Below are positions 1 to 9,383 of a DNA stretch of 64,000 nucleotides, in pieces. The stretch comes from Bacteroidota bacterium (GTDB lineage: Bacteria > Bacteroidota > Bacteroidia > Bacteroidales > P3). The stretch spans positions 1 to 64,000 of the forward strand of contig JAFNAQ010000001.1 of assembly GCA_017860275.1 (NCBI GenBank), in the 5' to 3' direction. The notes beneath the pieces were generated by a model. The model did not search any database. It was not told where the DNA came from and saw only the letters and a program-made list of their open reading frames with translations. A program made the translations under genes and the position numbers. Each line of letters opens with the position of its first letter. The stretch's first letter is position 1.

Positions 1-232
1 TAAGATTTATCCTAATCCAACAAGCGATAAGGCTGTTTTAGAGTTTGAGGGCTTAAATGATGATGCTAATGTTAGTGTTGTAGATTTGTTGGGTAGGGTT
101 ATAAAAGAATACAAGATTAATAAGCAAGATAGCAATATTGAGATTGATGTTAAGGGTTTTGCAAAAGGTGTCTATAATGTTATTTTACGAAATGACAAAA
201 TGAATATCACTAAGAAATTGATTGTTCGATAG
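1..232 (+). CDS. T9SS type A sorting domain protein, C-terminal fragment
   Basis: The gene enters from the left edge and stops with TAG at 230-232, so only about 76 residues are visible. They form a type A C-terminal sorting domain: a YPNPTSDKA opening, a VVDLLGRV core strand, a GFAKGVYNV turn and a basic KKLIVR end. In this family the domain directs an exported protein through the T9SS outer-membrane channel and is then cleaved for release or surface attachment. The functional domain lies outside the window, so the substrate or activity cannot be told. A strong terminator follows directly. Confidence 0.9.
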   Translation, partial: KIYPNPTSDKAVLEFEGLNDDANVSVVDLLGRVIKEYKINKQDSNIEIDVKGFAKGVYNVILRNDKMNITKKLIVR

Positions 233-264
233 TGTTTTATCCTTTTGATTTTTAAAGTTATTTT

Positions 265-291
265 AACCACTCCTTTTGGGGTGGTTTTTTT
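265..291 (+). terminator. Rho-independent terminator
   Basis: AACCACTCC (265-273) pairs with GGGGTGGTT (278-286) across a TTTT loop, one pair being G-T, and a run of seven T follows. It closes the transcript of the T9SS protein that ends at 232. Confidence 0.85.
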
Positions 292-333
292 GTTATTCTT
301 GTGAGGATGTTTTTATTGGGTTAATAATTTTAT

Positions 334-341
334 TAACTTTG
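334..341 (+). promoter_or_regulatory. Bacteroidota-type -7 element before the ArnT-like gene
   Basis: TAACTTTG fits the Bacteroidota primary sigma -7 consensus TAnnTTTG. A possible TTG of a -33 element lies at 316-318, slightly closer than ideal. The start codon of the next gene is 18 nt downstream, so the leader would be about 10 nt. It probably drives the three-gene run 359-4854. Confidence 0.55.
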
Positions 342-358
342 CATTTTATATATGATTT

Positions 359-1840
359 ATGATTTGGAATAAGATTTCGAATAGGAAACTTTCTTGGATA
401 CTCGTGGCGGCTTTTGTGGCTATTAGTTTTTATCCTCTTTTTGCTTTTTTGGGTACTCTTCCTCTTAGGTTATGGGATGAGAGTAGATTGGCTGCCTCTG
501 CTTATGAGATGCTACATTCTGATAATCCTCTTGTTGTTACTTTTAATTTTGATGCCGACCATTGGAGCACTAAACCTCCTTTCTTGATATGGATGCAGGC
601 TATTAGCATAAAGATTTTTGGGGTTAATGAAGCGGCAGTTAGGCTACCCTCTGCCCTATCTATGCTTTTCTTAGGCATTTCTCTTATTCTACTTAGCGGA
701 AAGTTACAAAAGCCTTTCTTGGGTTTTTACTCCGCTGTTATTATTATTTGTTCCAAGGGTTTATTGATTTATCATTGTGGGAGAAATGCCGACTACGATG
801 CTATGCTTTGTATGTTTACACTCTCTTATGCTCTTTCTTATTTTGTTTTTCTTACAAAAAAAGATAATCGTTACTATTATCTCTTCTTTGTTCTGCTTAT
901 TCTTGCAACGCTTACTAAGGGTGTTCAAGCCTTGATACCAATTCCTTTTATTTTTATATATACCTTGTTTCAAAAGGATTTGATTAAGGTACTAAAGAGT
1001 AGGAATACTTATATTGGTATTGGACTTTTTGTTTTGGTTATTGGGGGTTATTATTTTGGGAGAGAACTCTTTGACAAAGGTTACCTAAGGGCTGTCTATG
1101 ATAATGAGCTTGGTGGAAGATATTTAACTGCCCTTGAAGGTCATAGAGGTGGTAAGGATTTTTATTATAATGAATTGAAGGATAATCTTTTTACTTATTT
1201 CTTCTGGTTATCGCCTATTGCGTTTTTGGTTAATCTATTTACAAAAGATAAGATTATTAGAAACCTAAATATTTACTCCTTTGGCATTGCTGCATTTATT
1301 TTTGTTATTGTCACTATTGGTCAAACTAAGCTTACTTGGTATGCCTTCCCTATTGTTCCATTTATGGCTATTCCTATTGGTATTGGTTTTTATAGGTTAC
1401 ATCTACTTATTAGAAAGCTAAAGAATAAAACCTTGTCTACTTCTTTGATTGTTGTTTTATTTGTTAGTGTTTTCTTCTCTCCTTATAAGCAAATTGTAAA
1501 TCATGTTACCCTACCTAAAGAACCTGGCTGGGCTAAGCCTTATTACTCAAGGTTTGATTTAATTAAGCAAGTTATTAAGAAGGATTTGGTTTATGATAAG
1601 GAGTTTACTTTTATTTATACTGATAATAACCAAGACCATCTTTTCTATAAATATGCTATGGACGAGGAAGGTATTAGAAATAAGACTATTTGGATTGAGC
1701 ATTTAAAGATTGGGGATATTGTTCTTATCAATGAACCTAAGACCGATGAGGATTTACAAAAGAAGTTCTCTTATGAGCCACTTTACAACCATATTCAGAG
1801 CAAGATTGTAAGAATCACTAAAGCAATTAATAATAAATAA
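359..1840 (+). CDS. ArnT/PMT-like membrane glycosyltransferase
   Basis: A 493-residue integral membrane protein of the PMT/ArnT superfamily (GT-C fold), which moves a sugar from a polyprenyl-phosphate donor to a lipid or protein acceptor on the outer face of the inner membrane. The first membrane helix is near residues 13-31. The first periplasmic loop has an acidic pair in LWDESRLA (Asp40-Glu41), then HWSTKPPFLIW near 68-78, both typical of the family. About ten further helices follow, and residues after about 410 form a soluble tail. The gene directly downstream encodes the kind of GT2 enzyme that makes polyprenyl-phosphate sugars, which supports this role. Sugar and acceptor (lipid A, glycan or protein) cannot be read from the sequence. 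Confidence 0.8.
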   Translation: MIWNKISNRKLSWILVAAFVAISFYPLFAFLGTLPLRLWDESRLAASAYEMLHSDNPLVVTFNFDADHWSTKPPFLIWMQAISIKIFGVNEAAVRLPSALSMLFLGISLILLSGKLQKPFLGFYSAVIIICSKGLLIYHCGRNADYDAMLCMFTLSYALSYFVFLTKKDNRYYYLFFVLLILATLTKGVQALIPIPFIFIYTLFQKDLIKVLKSRNTYIGIGLFVLVIGGYYFGRELFDKGYLRAVYDNELGGRYLTALEGHRGGKDFYYNELKDNLFTYFFWLSPIAFLVNLFTKDKIIRNLNIYSFGIAAFIFVIVTIGQTKLTWYAFPIVPFMAIPIGIGFYRLHLLIRKLKNKTLSTSLIVVLFVSVFFSPYKQIVNHVTLPKEPGWAKPYYSRFDLIKQVIKKDLVYDKEFTFIYTDNNQDHLFYKYAMDEEGIRNKTIWIEHLKIGDIVLINEPKTDEDLQKKFSYEPLYNHIQSKIVRITKAINNK

Positions 1841-1852
1841 TCATCTACTAGA

Positions 1853-2791
1853 ATGGAAATTTCAGCAGTAATACCAATATATAACGAGGAAGGAAATATC
1901 CCTCAGATGTATAAGAGAATGAGTGATGTCTTGTCTCAAATAAGTTCTGAGTACGAGATTATTTTTGTAAATGATTATAGCAAGGATAGTTCTCTTTCGA
2001 TGATAAAGGAGTTAGCCAAAGAGGATAATCATGTTAGATATATTAGCTTTAGTAGAAATTTTGGTCATCAGGTTGCTGTTTCGGCAGGGCTTGATTACTC
2101 TAAAGGAAAGGCTGTTGCAATTATTGATGGTGACCTTCAAGACCCACCTGAACTAATTAAAGAGATGTATGAAAAGTATATGGAGGGTTATAAGGTTGTA
2201 TATGCAAAACGTTCTTCGAGAAAAGGTGTGAGTATTTTTAAGAAAATAGCCTACAAGAGCTTCTATCGTATTTTAGATAAACTTACTGAAATTAAAATAC
2301 CTCTCGATACTGGAGATTTTAGATTGATTGATAGGGTTATTATTAAGCATTTGCAAGAGATGCCTGAGAGAAATAAATTCATTAGAGGGCAGATTGCTTG
2401 GATTGGTTATAAGCAAACCTTTGTGGAATATGATAGAGACCCAAGATTTAGTGGAGAGACAGGATATCCATTTAGTAAGCTTTTGAAACTTGCAATAGAT
2501 GGAATCACTGGTTTCTCGTCAAAACCTCTTAAATTTGCAAGCTCGATGGGAATTATTGTGTCTATTTTTTCTTTCTTAGTGATAATATATGCATTGATTT
2601 CTCAATTTGTCTATAACTCGCCCCTAAGGGGCTGGACATCATTGATAATTTCCGTTTCCTTTATTGGTGGTGTTCAATTAATTACTATTGGAATAATTGG
2701 GGAATATATTAGCAGAATGAGTACTGATATTAAGAAAAGACCTCTATATATTGTTGAAGAGAATACAGAAACCGAAGAAGAAGAAAAATAA
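1853..2791 (+). CDS. Polyprenyl-phosphate glycosyltransferase, GtrB/ArnC/DPM1-like (GT2)
   Basis: A 312-residue GT2 enzyme that probably transfers a sugar from a nucleotide donor to undecaprenyl phosphate at the cytoplasmic face. The GT-A fold starts with [11 protein letters not shown] (residues 6-16). The metal-binding DGD is at 92-94 in [11 protein letters not shown], and SRNFGHQ at 67-73 is a family signature. Two membrane helices near 228-250 and 262-285 anchor the enzyme, as in GtrB and ArnC. It starts 12 nt after the ArnT-like gene, so the two form a donor-synthesis and transfer pair. metG follows after 8 nt. Confidence 0.87.
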   Translation: MEISAVIPIYNEEGNIPQMYKRMSDVLSQISSEYEIIFVNDYSKDSSLSMIKELAKEDNHVRYISFSRNFGHQVAVSAGLDYSKGKAVAIIDGDLQDPPELIKEMYEKYMEGYKVVYAKRSSRKGVSIFKKIAYKSFYRILDKLTEIKIPLDTGDFRLIDRVIIKHLQEMPERNKFIRGQIAWIGYKQTFVEYDRDPRFSGETGYPFSKLLKLAIDGITGFSSKPLKFASSMGIIVSIFSFLVIIYALISQFVYNSPLRGWTSLIISVSFIGGVQLITIGIIGEYISRMSTDIKKRPLYIVEENTETEEEEK

Positions 2792-2799
2792 ATTGTGAT

Positions 2800-4854
2800 A
2801 TGAATTATACAGATAAAGAAAAAAGATTTAATCGTTATACCGTTACAACGGCATTGCCTTATGCTAATGGTCCTTTGCATATTGGTCACTTAGCTGGTGT
2901 TTATGTTCCTGCTGATATTTATGTACGTTATCTTCGCTTGATGGGTGAGGATGTTGTTTTTATTGGTGGTAGCGATGAACATGGTGTGCCTATTACTATT
3001 AAGGCTAAAAAAGAAGGTATTACCCCTCAAGAGGTTGTAGATAGGTATCATGGAATTATTAAAAAATCATTCGAAGACTTTGGTACTTCTTTCGATATTT
3101 ATTCTCGTACCTCATCCGATACTCACCATAAGACTGCCTCTGCTTTCTTTAAGAAACTATATGAAGAGGGTAAGTTTATTGAACAAAGCTCTGAACAATA
3201 TTACGACCCTGAGGCTAATCAATTCCTTGCAGATAGATATATTACTGGCACTTGCCCTCATTGTGGAAATGAGAGAGCTTATGGCGACCAATGTGAGGCT
3301 TGTGGTACTAGCTTAAATGCAACGGATTTAATTAATCCTAAGTCTGCTCTTAGCGGCTCTGCTCCTATCCTCAAAGAAACCAAGCACTGGTTCTTACCTC
3401 TTGAAAAGTATGAAGGATTTATGAGAGGGTGGATACTTGATGGACATAAGGAATGGAAGGCTAATGTTTATGGACAATGTAAGAGTTGGATTGACCAAGG
3501 TCTTCAACCAAGAGCTGTTACAAGAGATTTAGATTGGGGAGTTAAGGTTCCTATTGAGGGTGCTGATGGAAAGGTTTTATATGTTTGGTTCGATGCTCCT
3601 ATTGGTTATATCTCTAATACTATTGAGTTATTACCAAAGACTTGGGAAAAATATTGGAAAGAAAAAGATAGTAAGCTTGTTCACTTCATTGGCAAAGACA
3701 ATATAGTATTTCACTGCATAATTTTCCCTGCAATGCTAAAGGCAGAGGGGTCTTTTATATTACCTGAAAATGTTCCTGCCAATGAGTTCCTAAACCTTGA
3801 GGGAGATAAGATTTCCACTTCAAGAAACTGGGCTGTATGGTTACATGAATACCTTGAAGACTTCCCTGGCAAACAAGATGTCCTTAAATATGTTCTATGT
3901 GCTAATGCTCCTGAAACTAAGGATAATGACTTTACTTGGAAGGATTTTCAGACAAGAAACAATAGCGAGCTTGTAGCAATACTAGGTAACTTTGTGAATA
4001 GGACTATGGTTCTTACTCATAAATATTTCGAGGGCAAGGTTCCCCAGCGCTACGAATTGAATGATATTGATAAGTCTGCTATTGAGGAAATCTCATTATA
4101 TCCTGAGAAGATTGGAAGAAGTATTGAAAATTATCGTTTCCGTGAAGCTCTTTCTGAGATGATGAACCTTGCTCGTTTGGGAAATAAATATCTTACAGAG
4201 TGTGAGCCTTGGAAGACCTTTAAGACCGACTTAGATAGAACAAAAACCGCTTTAAATATTAGCCTTCAAATATGCGCAAACTTGGCTATACTTTCTGAGC
4301 CTTTCCTTCCTTTTACTGCAAAGAAACTTCAAAATATGCTTAACCTAGAGGCTAATTCTTGGACTACTGCTGGCAAAGATAATTTATTAGAAGTGGGACA
4401 TCCAATAAACACTCCTGAACTCCTTTTCGAAAGAATTGAGGATGCAGAAATTGAGGCTCAAGTAAAGAAGTTATTAGATACTAAGAAGGCTAATGAGATG
4501 GAAAATGCTGTTGCATCGCCTCAAAAAGAGAATATTGTTTTTGATGATTTTGCAAAGGTAGATATTCGAACTGGTACTATTATTGAGGCTGAGAAGGTTG
4601 CTAAGACTAAGAAACTTTTAAAGCTTACTATTGATACTGGAATTGATAAGAGAACAATTGTTAGTGGTATTGCAGAATACTTCGAAGCAAAAGATATTAT
4701 TGGACAACAAGTGTCAGTTCTAGTAAACCTAGCACCAAAAGACCTTAAAGGCATAGAATCGCAAGGAATGATTCTTATGGCTGAGGATGCCGATGGCAAA
4801 TTAGTCTTTGTTTCTCCTACACAAAAGGTAGTAAACGGAGCAGAAATAAGATAA
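2800..4854 (+). CDS. metG: Methionyl-tRNA synthetase
   Basis: Charges tRNA-Met with methionine. The 684-residue protein has the class I HIGH motif ([13 protein letters not shown] at 27-30), a four-cysteine zinc knuckle of the CPHCG...CEACG type near 148-166, and the KMSKS equivalent [10 protein letters not shown] near 335-344. An anticodon-binding helical domain follows, and from about residue 577 there is a C-terminal Trbp111/EMAP-like tRNA-binding domain ([12 protein letters not shown]), which in the family dimerises and grips tRNA. It lies 8 nt behind the GT2 gene, so an essential gene shares a transcript with the sugar-transfer pair. A strong terminator follows. Confidence 0.98.
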   Translation: MNYTDKEKRFNRYTVTTALPYANGPLHIGHLAGVYVPADIYVRYLRLMGEDVVFIGGSDEHGVPITIKAKKEGITPQEVVDRYHGIIKKSFEDFGTSFDIYSRTSSDTHHKTASAFFKKLYEEGKFIEQSSEQYYDPEANQFLADRYITGTCPHCGNERAYGDQCEACGTSLNATDLINPKSALSGSAPILKETKHWFLPLEKYEGFMRGWILDGHKEWKANVYGQCKSWIDQGLQPRAVTRDLDWGVKVPIEGADGKVLYVWFDAPIGYISNTIELLPKTWEKYWKEKDSKLVHFIGKDNIVFHCIIFPAMLKAEGSFILPENVPANEFLNLEGDKISTSRNWAVWLHEYLEDFPGKQDVLKYVLCANAPETKDNDFTWKDFQTRNNSELVAILGNFVNRTMVLTHKYFEGKVPQRYELNDIDKSAIEEISLYPEKIGRSIENYRFREALSEMMNLARLGNKYLTECEPWKTFKTDLDRTKTALNISLQICANLAILSEPFLPFTAKKLQNMLNLEANSWTTAGKDNLLEVGHPINTPELLFERIEDAEIEAQVKKLLDTKKANEMENAVASPQKENIVFDDFAKVDIRTGTIIEAEKVAKTKKLLKLTIDTGIDKRTIVSGIAEYFEAKDIIGQQVSVLVNLAPKDLKGIESQGMILMAEDADGKLVFVSPTQKVVNGAEIR

Positions 4855-4870
4855 TAATTCTAGTTATAAC

Positions 4871-4910
4871 AAAAAGGAGGCTAAATCTTTTAATAAGATA
4901 GCCTCCTTTT
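4871..4910 (+). terminator. Bidirectional terminator after metG
   Basis: AAAAGGAGGCTA is complementary to TAGCCTCCTTTT across a 15-nt loop, with A and T runs on the outside. It ends metG on the plus strand and can also serve the peroxidase genes converging on the minus strand. Confidence 0.85.
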
Positions 4911-4928
4911 GATTTTTATAAGGTTTAG

Positions 4929-5567
4929 TTATTTGAGCATTGATTCTATTTCTGCTTCTAATTCTTTTGGGGTTGTAGGTGTTTCGAAACGCTTAATGGT
5001 TTTACCATCTTTTGAAACTAAGAACTTTGTAAAATTCCATTTAATTTAATTTCCTTCGAGAAACTCTGGAGAGTATTTCTTTAGGATTGATGATAAACGT
5101 TCCCCCATTTCTTTATCCTTAAAACCTTCAAAAGGTGCGTTCATTTTAAGAAAATTATATAGTGGAGCTGCATTTTTTCCATTCACATCTATCTTCTCAA
5201 ACATTTGAAAGCTGACTCCATAATTTGCTTGACAGAAGGCTTTGATTTCATCATTTGTCCCTGGCTCTTGAGCAAGGAATTGATTACATGGAAAGCCCAA
5301 AACTACTAAGCCCTTATCTGCATATTTTTTGTTTAACTCTTCTAAGCCTTTGTAATGAGAGGTAAATCCACATTTACTCGCTGTATTAACTATAAGGATT
5401 ACCTTCCCCTTATATTTTGAAAAATCAATTTCATCTCCTTCGAGTGACTTCATCTTAAAACTATAAAGCTCAGATTCCTTATTCTTCTTCTTATCTTTGT
5501 TTATGGTAAAGCTTGTAAAAAGAATTAATGCAGACAAAATAATTAATGATGTTTTAAATATTTTCAT
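4929..5567 (-). pseudogene. Glutathione peroxidase homologue interrupted by an in-frame TAA
   Basis: Translated from 5567 this encodes an exported thiol peroxidase: a Sec signal (residues 1 to about 22), NTASKCGFTS with the peroxidatic Cys, and FPCNQF with the conserved Gln. After residue 173 (...LEGN) a TAA at 5046-5048 stops it. Beyond the stop the same frame stays open for 38 more codons to the true TAA at 4929-4931 and encodes IKWNFTKFLVSKDGKTIKRF..., closely matching the end of the intact paralogue next door. There the equivalent codon is GAT (Asp), so two base changes separate them. The lost segment carries the Trp and Asn of the family's catalytic tetrad, so the 173-residue product (5046-5567) should be inactive or impaired. 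Either the inactivation is recent, the stop is read through, or the base calls are wrong. Confidence 0.8.
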
Positions 5568-5577
5568 TGCCTATTGG

Positions 5578-6117
5578 TTATAACATTGATTCTATGTCAA
5601 TTTCGATTGGAGAAACAGATGATTCGTATCTCTTTATTGTTTTTCCATCTTTTGATACTAAAAACTTAGTGAAATTCCATTTAATATCATTTCCTTCAAT
5701 AAATGATGGGGAGTTGTCTTTTAGTATTGAGGTTAATTTATCTCCTATCTCTTGATTTGGAAAGCCTGCGAATGGGGCTTGTGATTTCAAATAGGTGTAA
5801 AGCTCTGATTCATTTTCTCCATTTACATCTATTTTAGAAAACATTGGGAAGGATACTCCATAATTTAATGAGCAGAATTCTGATATTTCTCCATCCACAC
5901 CTGGTTCTTGACCAAGAAATTGATTGCATGGAAAACCTAATACTACTAATCCTTTGTTTGCATATTTCTTATTTAATGCCTCAAGACCTTCGTATTGACC
6001 TGTAAAACCACATTTACTTGCAGTATTTACTATTAATAATGCCTTACCTTCATACTTAGAGAAATTTACCATTTCTCCATTGATAGCCTTCATTTGAAAA
6101 TTGTGAATAGTTGCCAT
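5578..6117 (-). CDS. Glutathione peroxidase family thiol peroxidase
   Basis: A 179-residue cytoplasmic peroxidase that reduces hydrogen peroxide or lipid hydroperoxides. In bacteria the reductant is usually thioredoxin rather than glutathione. All tetrad residues are visible: Cys in NTASKCGFTG (about residues 31-40), Gln in FPCNQFLGQEPG (the Cys here may be the resolving one), and Trp-Asn in KWNFTKFL near 147. There is no signal peptide. It is the first gene of a minus-strand pair, its interrupted exported paralogue following 10 nt downstream. Together they look like a tandem duplication that gave a cytoplasmic and a periplasmic form. Confidence 0.93.
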   Translation of the reverse strand: MATIHNFQMKAINGEMVNFSKYEGKALLIVNTASKCGFTGQYEGLEALNKKYANKGLVVLGFPCNQFLGQEPGVDGEISEFCSLNYGVSFPMFSKIDVNGENESELYTYLKSQAPFAGFPNQEIGDKLTSILKDNSPSFIEGNDIKWNFTKFLVSKDGKTIKRYESSVSPIEIDIESML

Positions 6118-6391
6118 AATAATATTTTTATTTATTAATTCTATAATCTAAGAACAAGTATTTGATAGTTTTGTTCTGTTGTGCAAATATATACCCTTTC
6201 TAATTAATGAACTATTGCTTTTTTCTATTGACATATTGTTTTAAACTATTTTAGATTTTGAAACAAAAAATATATATTTGCATAATTAATTCCGAATATT
6301 AAGATAAAAACGCTAATTTTGCTTTAATCTAATAGTTCTCAGTCAAATAAAAGACAAATAAACATAATGAATAATTAATTGTTCTAATAAA
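6118..6391. promoter_or_regulatory. Divergent promoter region of the peroxidase and cydAB operons
   Basis: This 274-nt gap separates divergent operons. On the minus strand TATATTTG (6184-6191) is a -7 element for the peroxidase genes. On the plus strand TATATTTG (6273-6280) and TAATTTTG (6314-6321) are candidates for DUF4492-cydAB. I see no obvious regulator operator. The divergent layout would allow peroxide defence and oxygen-scavenging respiration to be controlled together, which is inference. Confidence 0.5.
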
Positions 6392-6610
6392 ATGAATGTA
6401 TTAAAAAAGATATTTAATTTCTACTATCAAGGATTTCGTTCTATGACACTTGGAAAAACCTTGTGGTTAATAATTTTAATCAAGCTGTTTATTATGTTTG
6501 CAATACTAAAAATATTTTTCTTTCCTAACTTTCTAAGCTCAAAAGCCGATGGCGAGAACGAAAAAGCAAATTATATTATTAGCGAAATGGAAAAACGTAC
6601 AAACAAGTAA
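6392..6610 (+). CDS. DUF4492 small membrane protein preceding cydAB
   Basis: A 72-residue protein with one strong membrane helix (LWLIILIKLFIMFAILKIFFF, about 27-47) and a charged C-terminal tail. The N-terminal pattern of short basic residues followed by FYYQGFRSMTLGKTLW matches DUF4492, a family known mostly as the gene before cydA in Bacteroidota and Campylobacterota. By position and topology it may be an accessory subunit or assembly factor of cytochrome bd, comparable in role to CydX, though it is not homologous in sequence and this is inference. cydA starts 34 nt downstream. Confidence 0.85.
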   Translation: MNVLKKIFNFYYQGFRSMTLGKTLWLIILIKLFIMFAILKIFFFPNFLSSKADGENEKANYIISEMEKRTNK

Positions 6611-6644
6611 ATCATTATATACTCATTAATAAAAACATATTTAT

Positions 6645-8174
6645 ATGGAGGATTTAATTTTATGGTCTCGAGCACAATTTGCTCTCACAGCCATATATCA
6701 CTGGTTGTTTGTTCCTTTGACTCTTGGTCTTGGAGTTATTATAGGAATAATGGAAACTGCTTATTATCGCTCTGGTAAAGAACAGTGGAAGCAAATCACA
6801 AAATTCTGGATGAAAATATTCGGAATAAATTTCGCAATTGGTGTTGCAACAGGTATTATTCTTGAGTTTCAGTTTGGAACTAATTGGTCTAATTACTCTT
6901 GGTTTGTTGGAGATATTTTTGGTGCTCCACTTGCAATTGAAGGAATACTCGCTTTCTTTATGGAATCAACCTTTATTGCTATTATGTTCTTCGGATGGAA
7001 TAAGGTTTCAAAGGGTTTTCATCTTGCCTCCACTTGGCTAACTGTTTTTGGAGCTTCAATATCTGCTCTTTGGATTTTGGTGGCAAATGGATGGATGCAA
7101 TATCCTATTGGTATGACCTTTAATCCCGACACGGTAAGAAATGAGATGACAGACTTCTGGGCTGTGGCTCTATCTCCTATTGCCATTAATAAATTCTTCC
7201 ATACCGTTACTTCTTGTTGGGTTGTTGGCTCTGCTGCTTGTATTGGTATTAGCTCTTGGTTTTTATTAAAAAATCGCCATACAGAAATGGCTAAGAAAAG
7301 TATAATGATAGCAGCACCTTTTGGGATAATTGGAATATTGCTTACTATATACACTGGCGATGGTTCTGCATATCAAGTGGCACAAAAACAACCTATGAAA
7401 CTTGCAGCTATGGAAGGTTTATATCAAGGTACTACAAAGGCCCCATTGGTTGCTGTTGGTATTCTTAATCCTCACGAAAAGGTAATGAATAATGAGGCAA
7501 AACCTCTATCCTTCGAAATCAAGATTCCTTATATTCTATCTTTTCTTGGATATAGAGATGTAAATGCTTTTGTACCTGGTATCAACGACCTTTTAAAAGG
7601 AGGTTACCCTACTCAAGATGGTTCAACACCTCTTTCTGCAAAGCAGAAGATGGAGAGTGGAACATTGGCAGTAAAGGCTTTGTCGGAATACAAACTTGCA
7701 AAAAGAGAAAACAATACTTATGTACAGGAAAAAAGCCTTCAAACTTTAAAAGCAAACTATAGTAACTTTGGTTATGGTTTTATTAAAGATGAGTCTCAAC
7801 TTGTGCCAAATGTTGCCCTTACATTCTACGCTTTCAGGTTTATGGTTATATTTGGGTCGGCATTTTTACTTCTCTTTTCCCTGCTTACTTACTTCAACTT
7901 TAAGAAAATTTCTTACGAAAGATATCGCTGGTTATTATATAGTGGGATTATTGGTATTCCTGTTGCTTATCTTGTTTCACAAAGTGGATGGATTGTTGCT
8001 GAGGTTGGTCGTCAGCCTTGGGTTATACAAGACTTAATGCCTACTTTTTCGGCAGTTTCATCTTTGGAGGCAAGCTCGGTAATCACTACTTTTGTTATTT
8101 TCTGTGTTCTATTCACAGTTCTTCTAATTGCAGAGTTAAGTATAATGTTCAAACAAATTAAGAAAGGGTTTTAA
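6645..8174 (+). CDS. cydA: Cytochrome bd quinol oxidase subunit I
   Basis: Catalytic subunit of cytochrome bd, which oxidises quinol and reduces oxygen to water at high affinity. The 509-residue protein carries the conserved histidine in YHWLFVPLTLG (about residue 19), the glutamates of ILEFQFGTNWSNYSWFVGD and AIEGILAFFMEST, a second haem-ligand region in NKFFHTVTSCWV (about 186), and GRQPWVI near 450. The quinol-binding loop between about 250 and 370 is unusual in sequence, consistent with the divergent Q-loops of Bacteroidota. It forms an operon with DUF4492 and cydB and probably protects anaerobic metabolism from trace oxygen. Confidence 0.97.
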   Translation: MEDLILWSRAQFALTAIYHWLFVPLTLGLGVIIGIMETAYYRSGKEQWKQITKFWMKIFGINFAIGVATGIILEFQFGTNWSNYSWFVGDIFGAPLAIEGILAFFMESTFIAIMFFGWNKVSKGFHLASTWLTVFGASISALWILVANGWMQYPIGMTFNPDTVRNEMTDFWAVALSPIAINKFFHTVTSCWVVGSAACIGISSWFLLKNRHTEMAKKSIMIAAPFGIIGILLTIYTGDGSAYQVAQKQPMKLAAMEGLYQGTTKAPLVAVGILNPHEKVMNNEAKPLSFEIKIPYILSFLGYRDVNAFVPGINDLLKGGYPTQDGSTPLSAKQKMESGTLAVKALSEYKLAKRENNTYVQEKSLQTLKANYSNFGYGFIKDESQLVPNVALTFYAFRFMVIFGSAFLLLFSLLTYFNFKKISYERYRWLLYSGIIGIPVAYLVSQSGWIVAEVGRQPWVIQDLMPTFSAVSSLEASSVITTFVIFCVLFTVLLIAELSIMFKQIKKGF

Positions 8175-8176
8175 TT

Positions 8177-9322
8177 ATGGATTATAATTTTTTTATTCAA
8201 TATTGGTGGTTTATCATTTCCCTATTGGGTGCTTTACTTGTTTTTCTTCTCTTTGTTCAGGGTGGTCAAACTCTTATACCTTGGCTTGCAAAAAATGATA
8301 TAGAAAGAACTATGCTCATTAACTCTATTGGGAGAAAATGGGAGTTTACTTTCACAACTCTTGTTACATTTGGGGGTGCATTCTTTGCCTCGTTTCCTCT
8401 TTTCTACTCAACGTCTTTTGGTGGTGCTTATTGGGTTTGGATGATTATCCTTTTCTGCTTTATTATTCAGGCAGTGAGCTATGAATTTAGAACAAAAGAA
8501 AATAATATTCTTGGTACGAAAACCTTCGATACATTCCTTTTGATAAATGGTTTTGGTGGTGCTTTCCTTTTGGGAACTGCTGTGGGTACATTCTTCACTG
8601 GAAGCGAATTTGTAATTAATAAAGAAAACATAGCAAATCCAATGATGCCTATTATCTCTCAATGGACAAATCCTTTACATGGGATTGAAGCTTTGTTCAA
8701 TGTGCGCAATCTTCTGCTTGGGGCTGTGGTTTTATCTTTGGCTAGAACACTTGGTTTATTATATTTTATCAACAATATTCACAACCAAACAATTCAAGAA
8801 AGAGCTAAGAAACTACTTAGAATTTGTGGAACTGTGTTTGTATTATTATTTATCACATTCCTTATCGTTACATTCCTTTCTGAAGGATTTGGAGTAGATA
8901 CACAAGGAAATGTAATTATGGTAAAATACAAATACTTCCTTAATTATATTGAGATGCCATTCTTGTTAGGAATACTACTTGTCGGAGTTTTATTAGTATT
9001 ATACGGCTTAATAAAGACTATTTTTACAAAAACACTTTTCACAAAAGGTATATGGTACGTAGGCACAGGAGCAGTATTAGCAGTATTAAGTCTATTGCTA
9101 AATGTTGGGTATAATAACACGGCTTATTACCCATCGACTTTCGATTTGCAATCATCGCTAACAATCTACAACTCATCATCGAGCCTTTTCACCCTAAAGG
9201 CAATGTCTGTGGTATCAATAATTATTCCTTTTGTCTTGGCATACATTTTTTACGCATGGAGAAAAATGGACAAGAAGCCTATTACGAAAGAAGAAATGGA
9301 GGGTGGCGATCATAAATATTAG
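8177..9322 (+). CDS. cydB: Cytochrome bd quinol oxidase subunit II
   Basis: Partner subunit of CydA. The 381-residue protein has eight to nine membrane helices starting with FIQYWWFIISLLGALLVFLL (6-25). The conserved family features GGQTLIPWL (about 29-37) and FEFRTKE-type (YEFRTKENN near 99) loops are visible. It begins 2 nt after cydA. Its TAG stop lies at the start of a 22-bp-pitch palindromic array that also forms the transcript-ending hairpin. No cydDC export genes are seen nearby. Confidence 0.96.
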   Translation: MDYNFFIQYWWFIISLLGALLVFLLFVQGGQTLIPWLAKNDIERTMLINSIGRKWEFTFTTLVTFGGAFFASFPLFYSTSFGGAYWVWMIILFCFIIQAVSYEFRTKENNILGTKTFDTFLLINGFGGAFLLGTAVGTFFTGSEFVINKENIANPMMPIISQWTNPLHGIEALFNVRNLLLGAVVLSLARTLGLLYFINNIHNQTIQERAKKLLRICGTVFVLLFITFLIVTFLSEGFGVDTQGNVIMVKYKYFLNYIEMPFLLGILLVGVLLVLYGLIKTIFTKTLFTKGIWYVGTGAVLAVLSLLLNVGYNNTAYYPSTFDLQSSLTIYNSSSSLFTLKAMSVVSIIIPFVLAYIFYAWRKMDKKPITKEEMEGGDHKY

Positions 9323-9375
9323 GCAAAACAAATTATGCTAGTAGGCAAAATAGACTATGCTTACTAGCATAATTT
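9321..9375. repeat. 22-bp-pitch palindromic array (array 1), doubling as terminator
   Basis: AGGCAAAA occurs at 9321 and again at 9343, exactly 22 bp apart. The second unit (TTATGCTAGTAGGCAAAA, 9333-9350) is followed by an inverted unit centred 22 bp further (TATGCT-TACT-AGCATA, 9356-9371). AAATTATGCTAGTA (9330-9343) is perfectly complementary to 9362-9375 and ends in TTTTT, giving a hairpin that can stop the cyd transcript. The array begins on the cydB stop codon. A 32-nt stretch matches the reverse complement of the 26.1 kb array with about two differences. Confidence 0.8.
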
Positions 9376-9383
9376 TTATAGGT

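Noticed and set aside
5046-5048. Selenocysteine recoding in the glutathione peroxidase homologue.
   Set aside because: The codon is TAA, not TGA, it is not at the peroxidatic position, and the active-site Cys is present upstream.
7019-7354. A 111-codon frame antisense to cydA.
   Set aside because: It is a shadow of a highly conserved coding sequence and has no start signals of its own.
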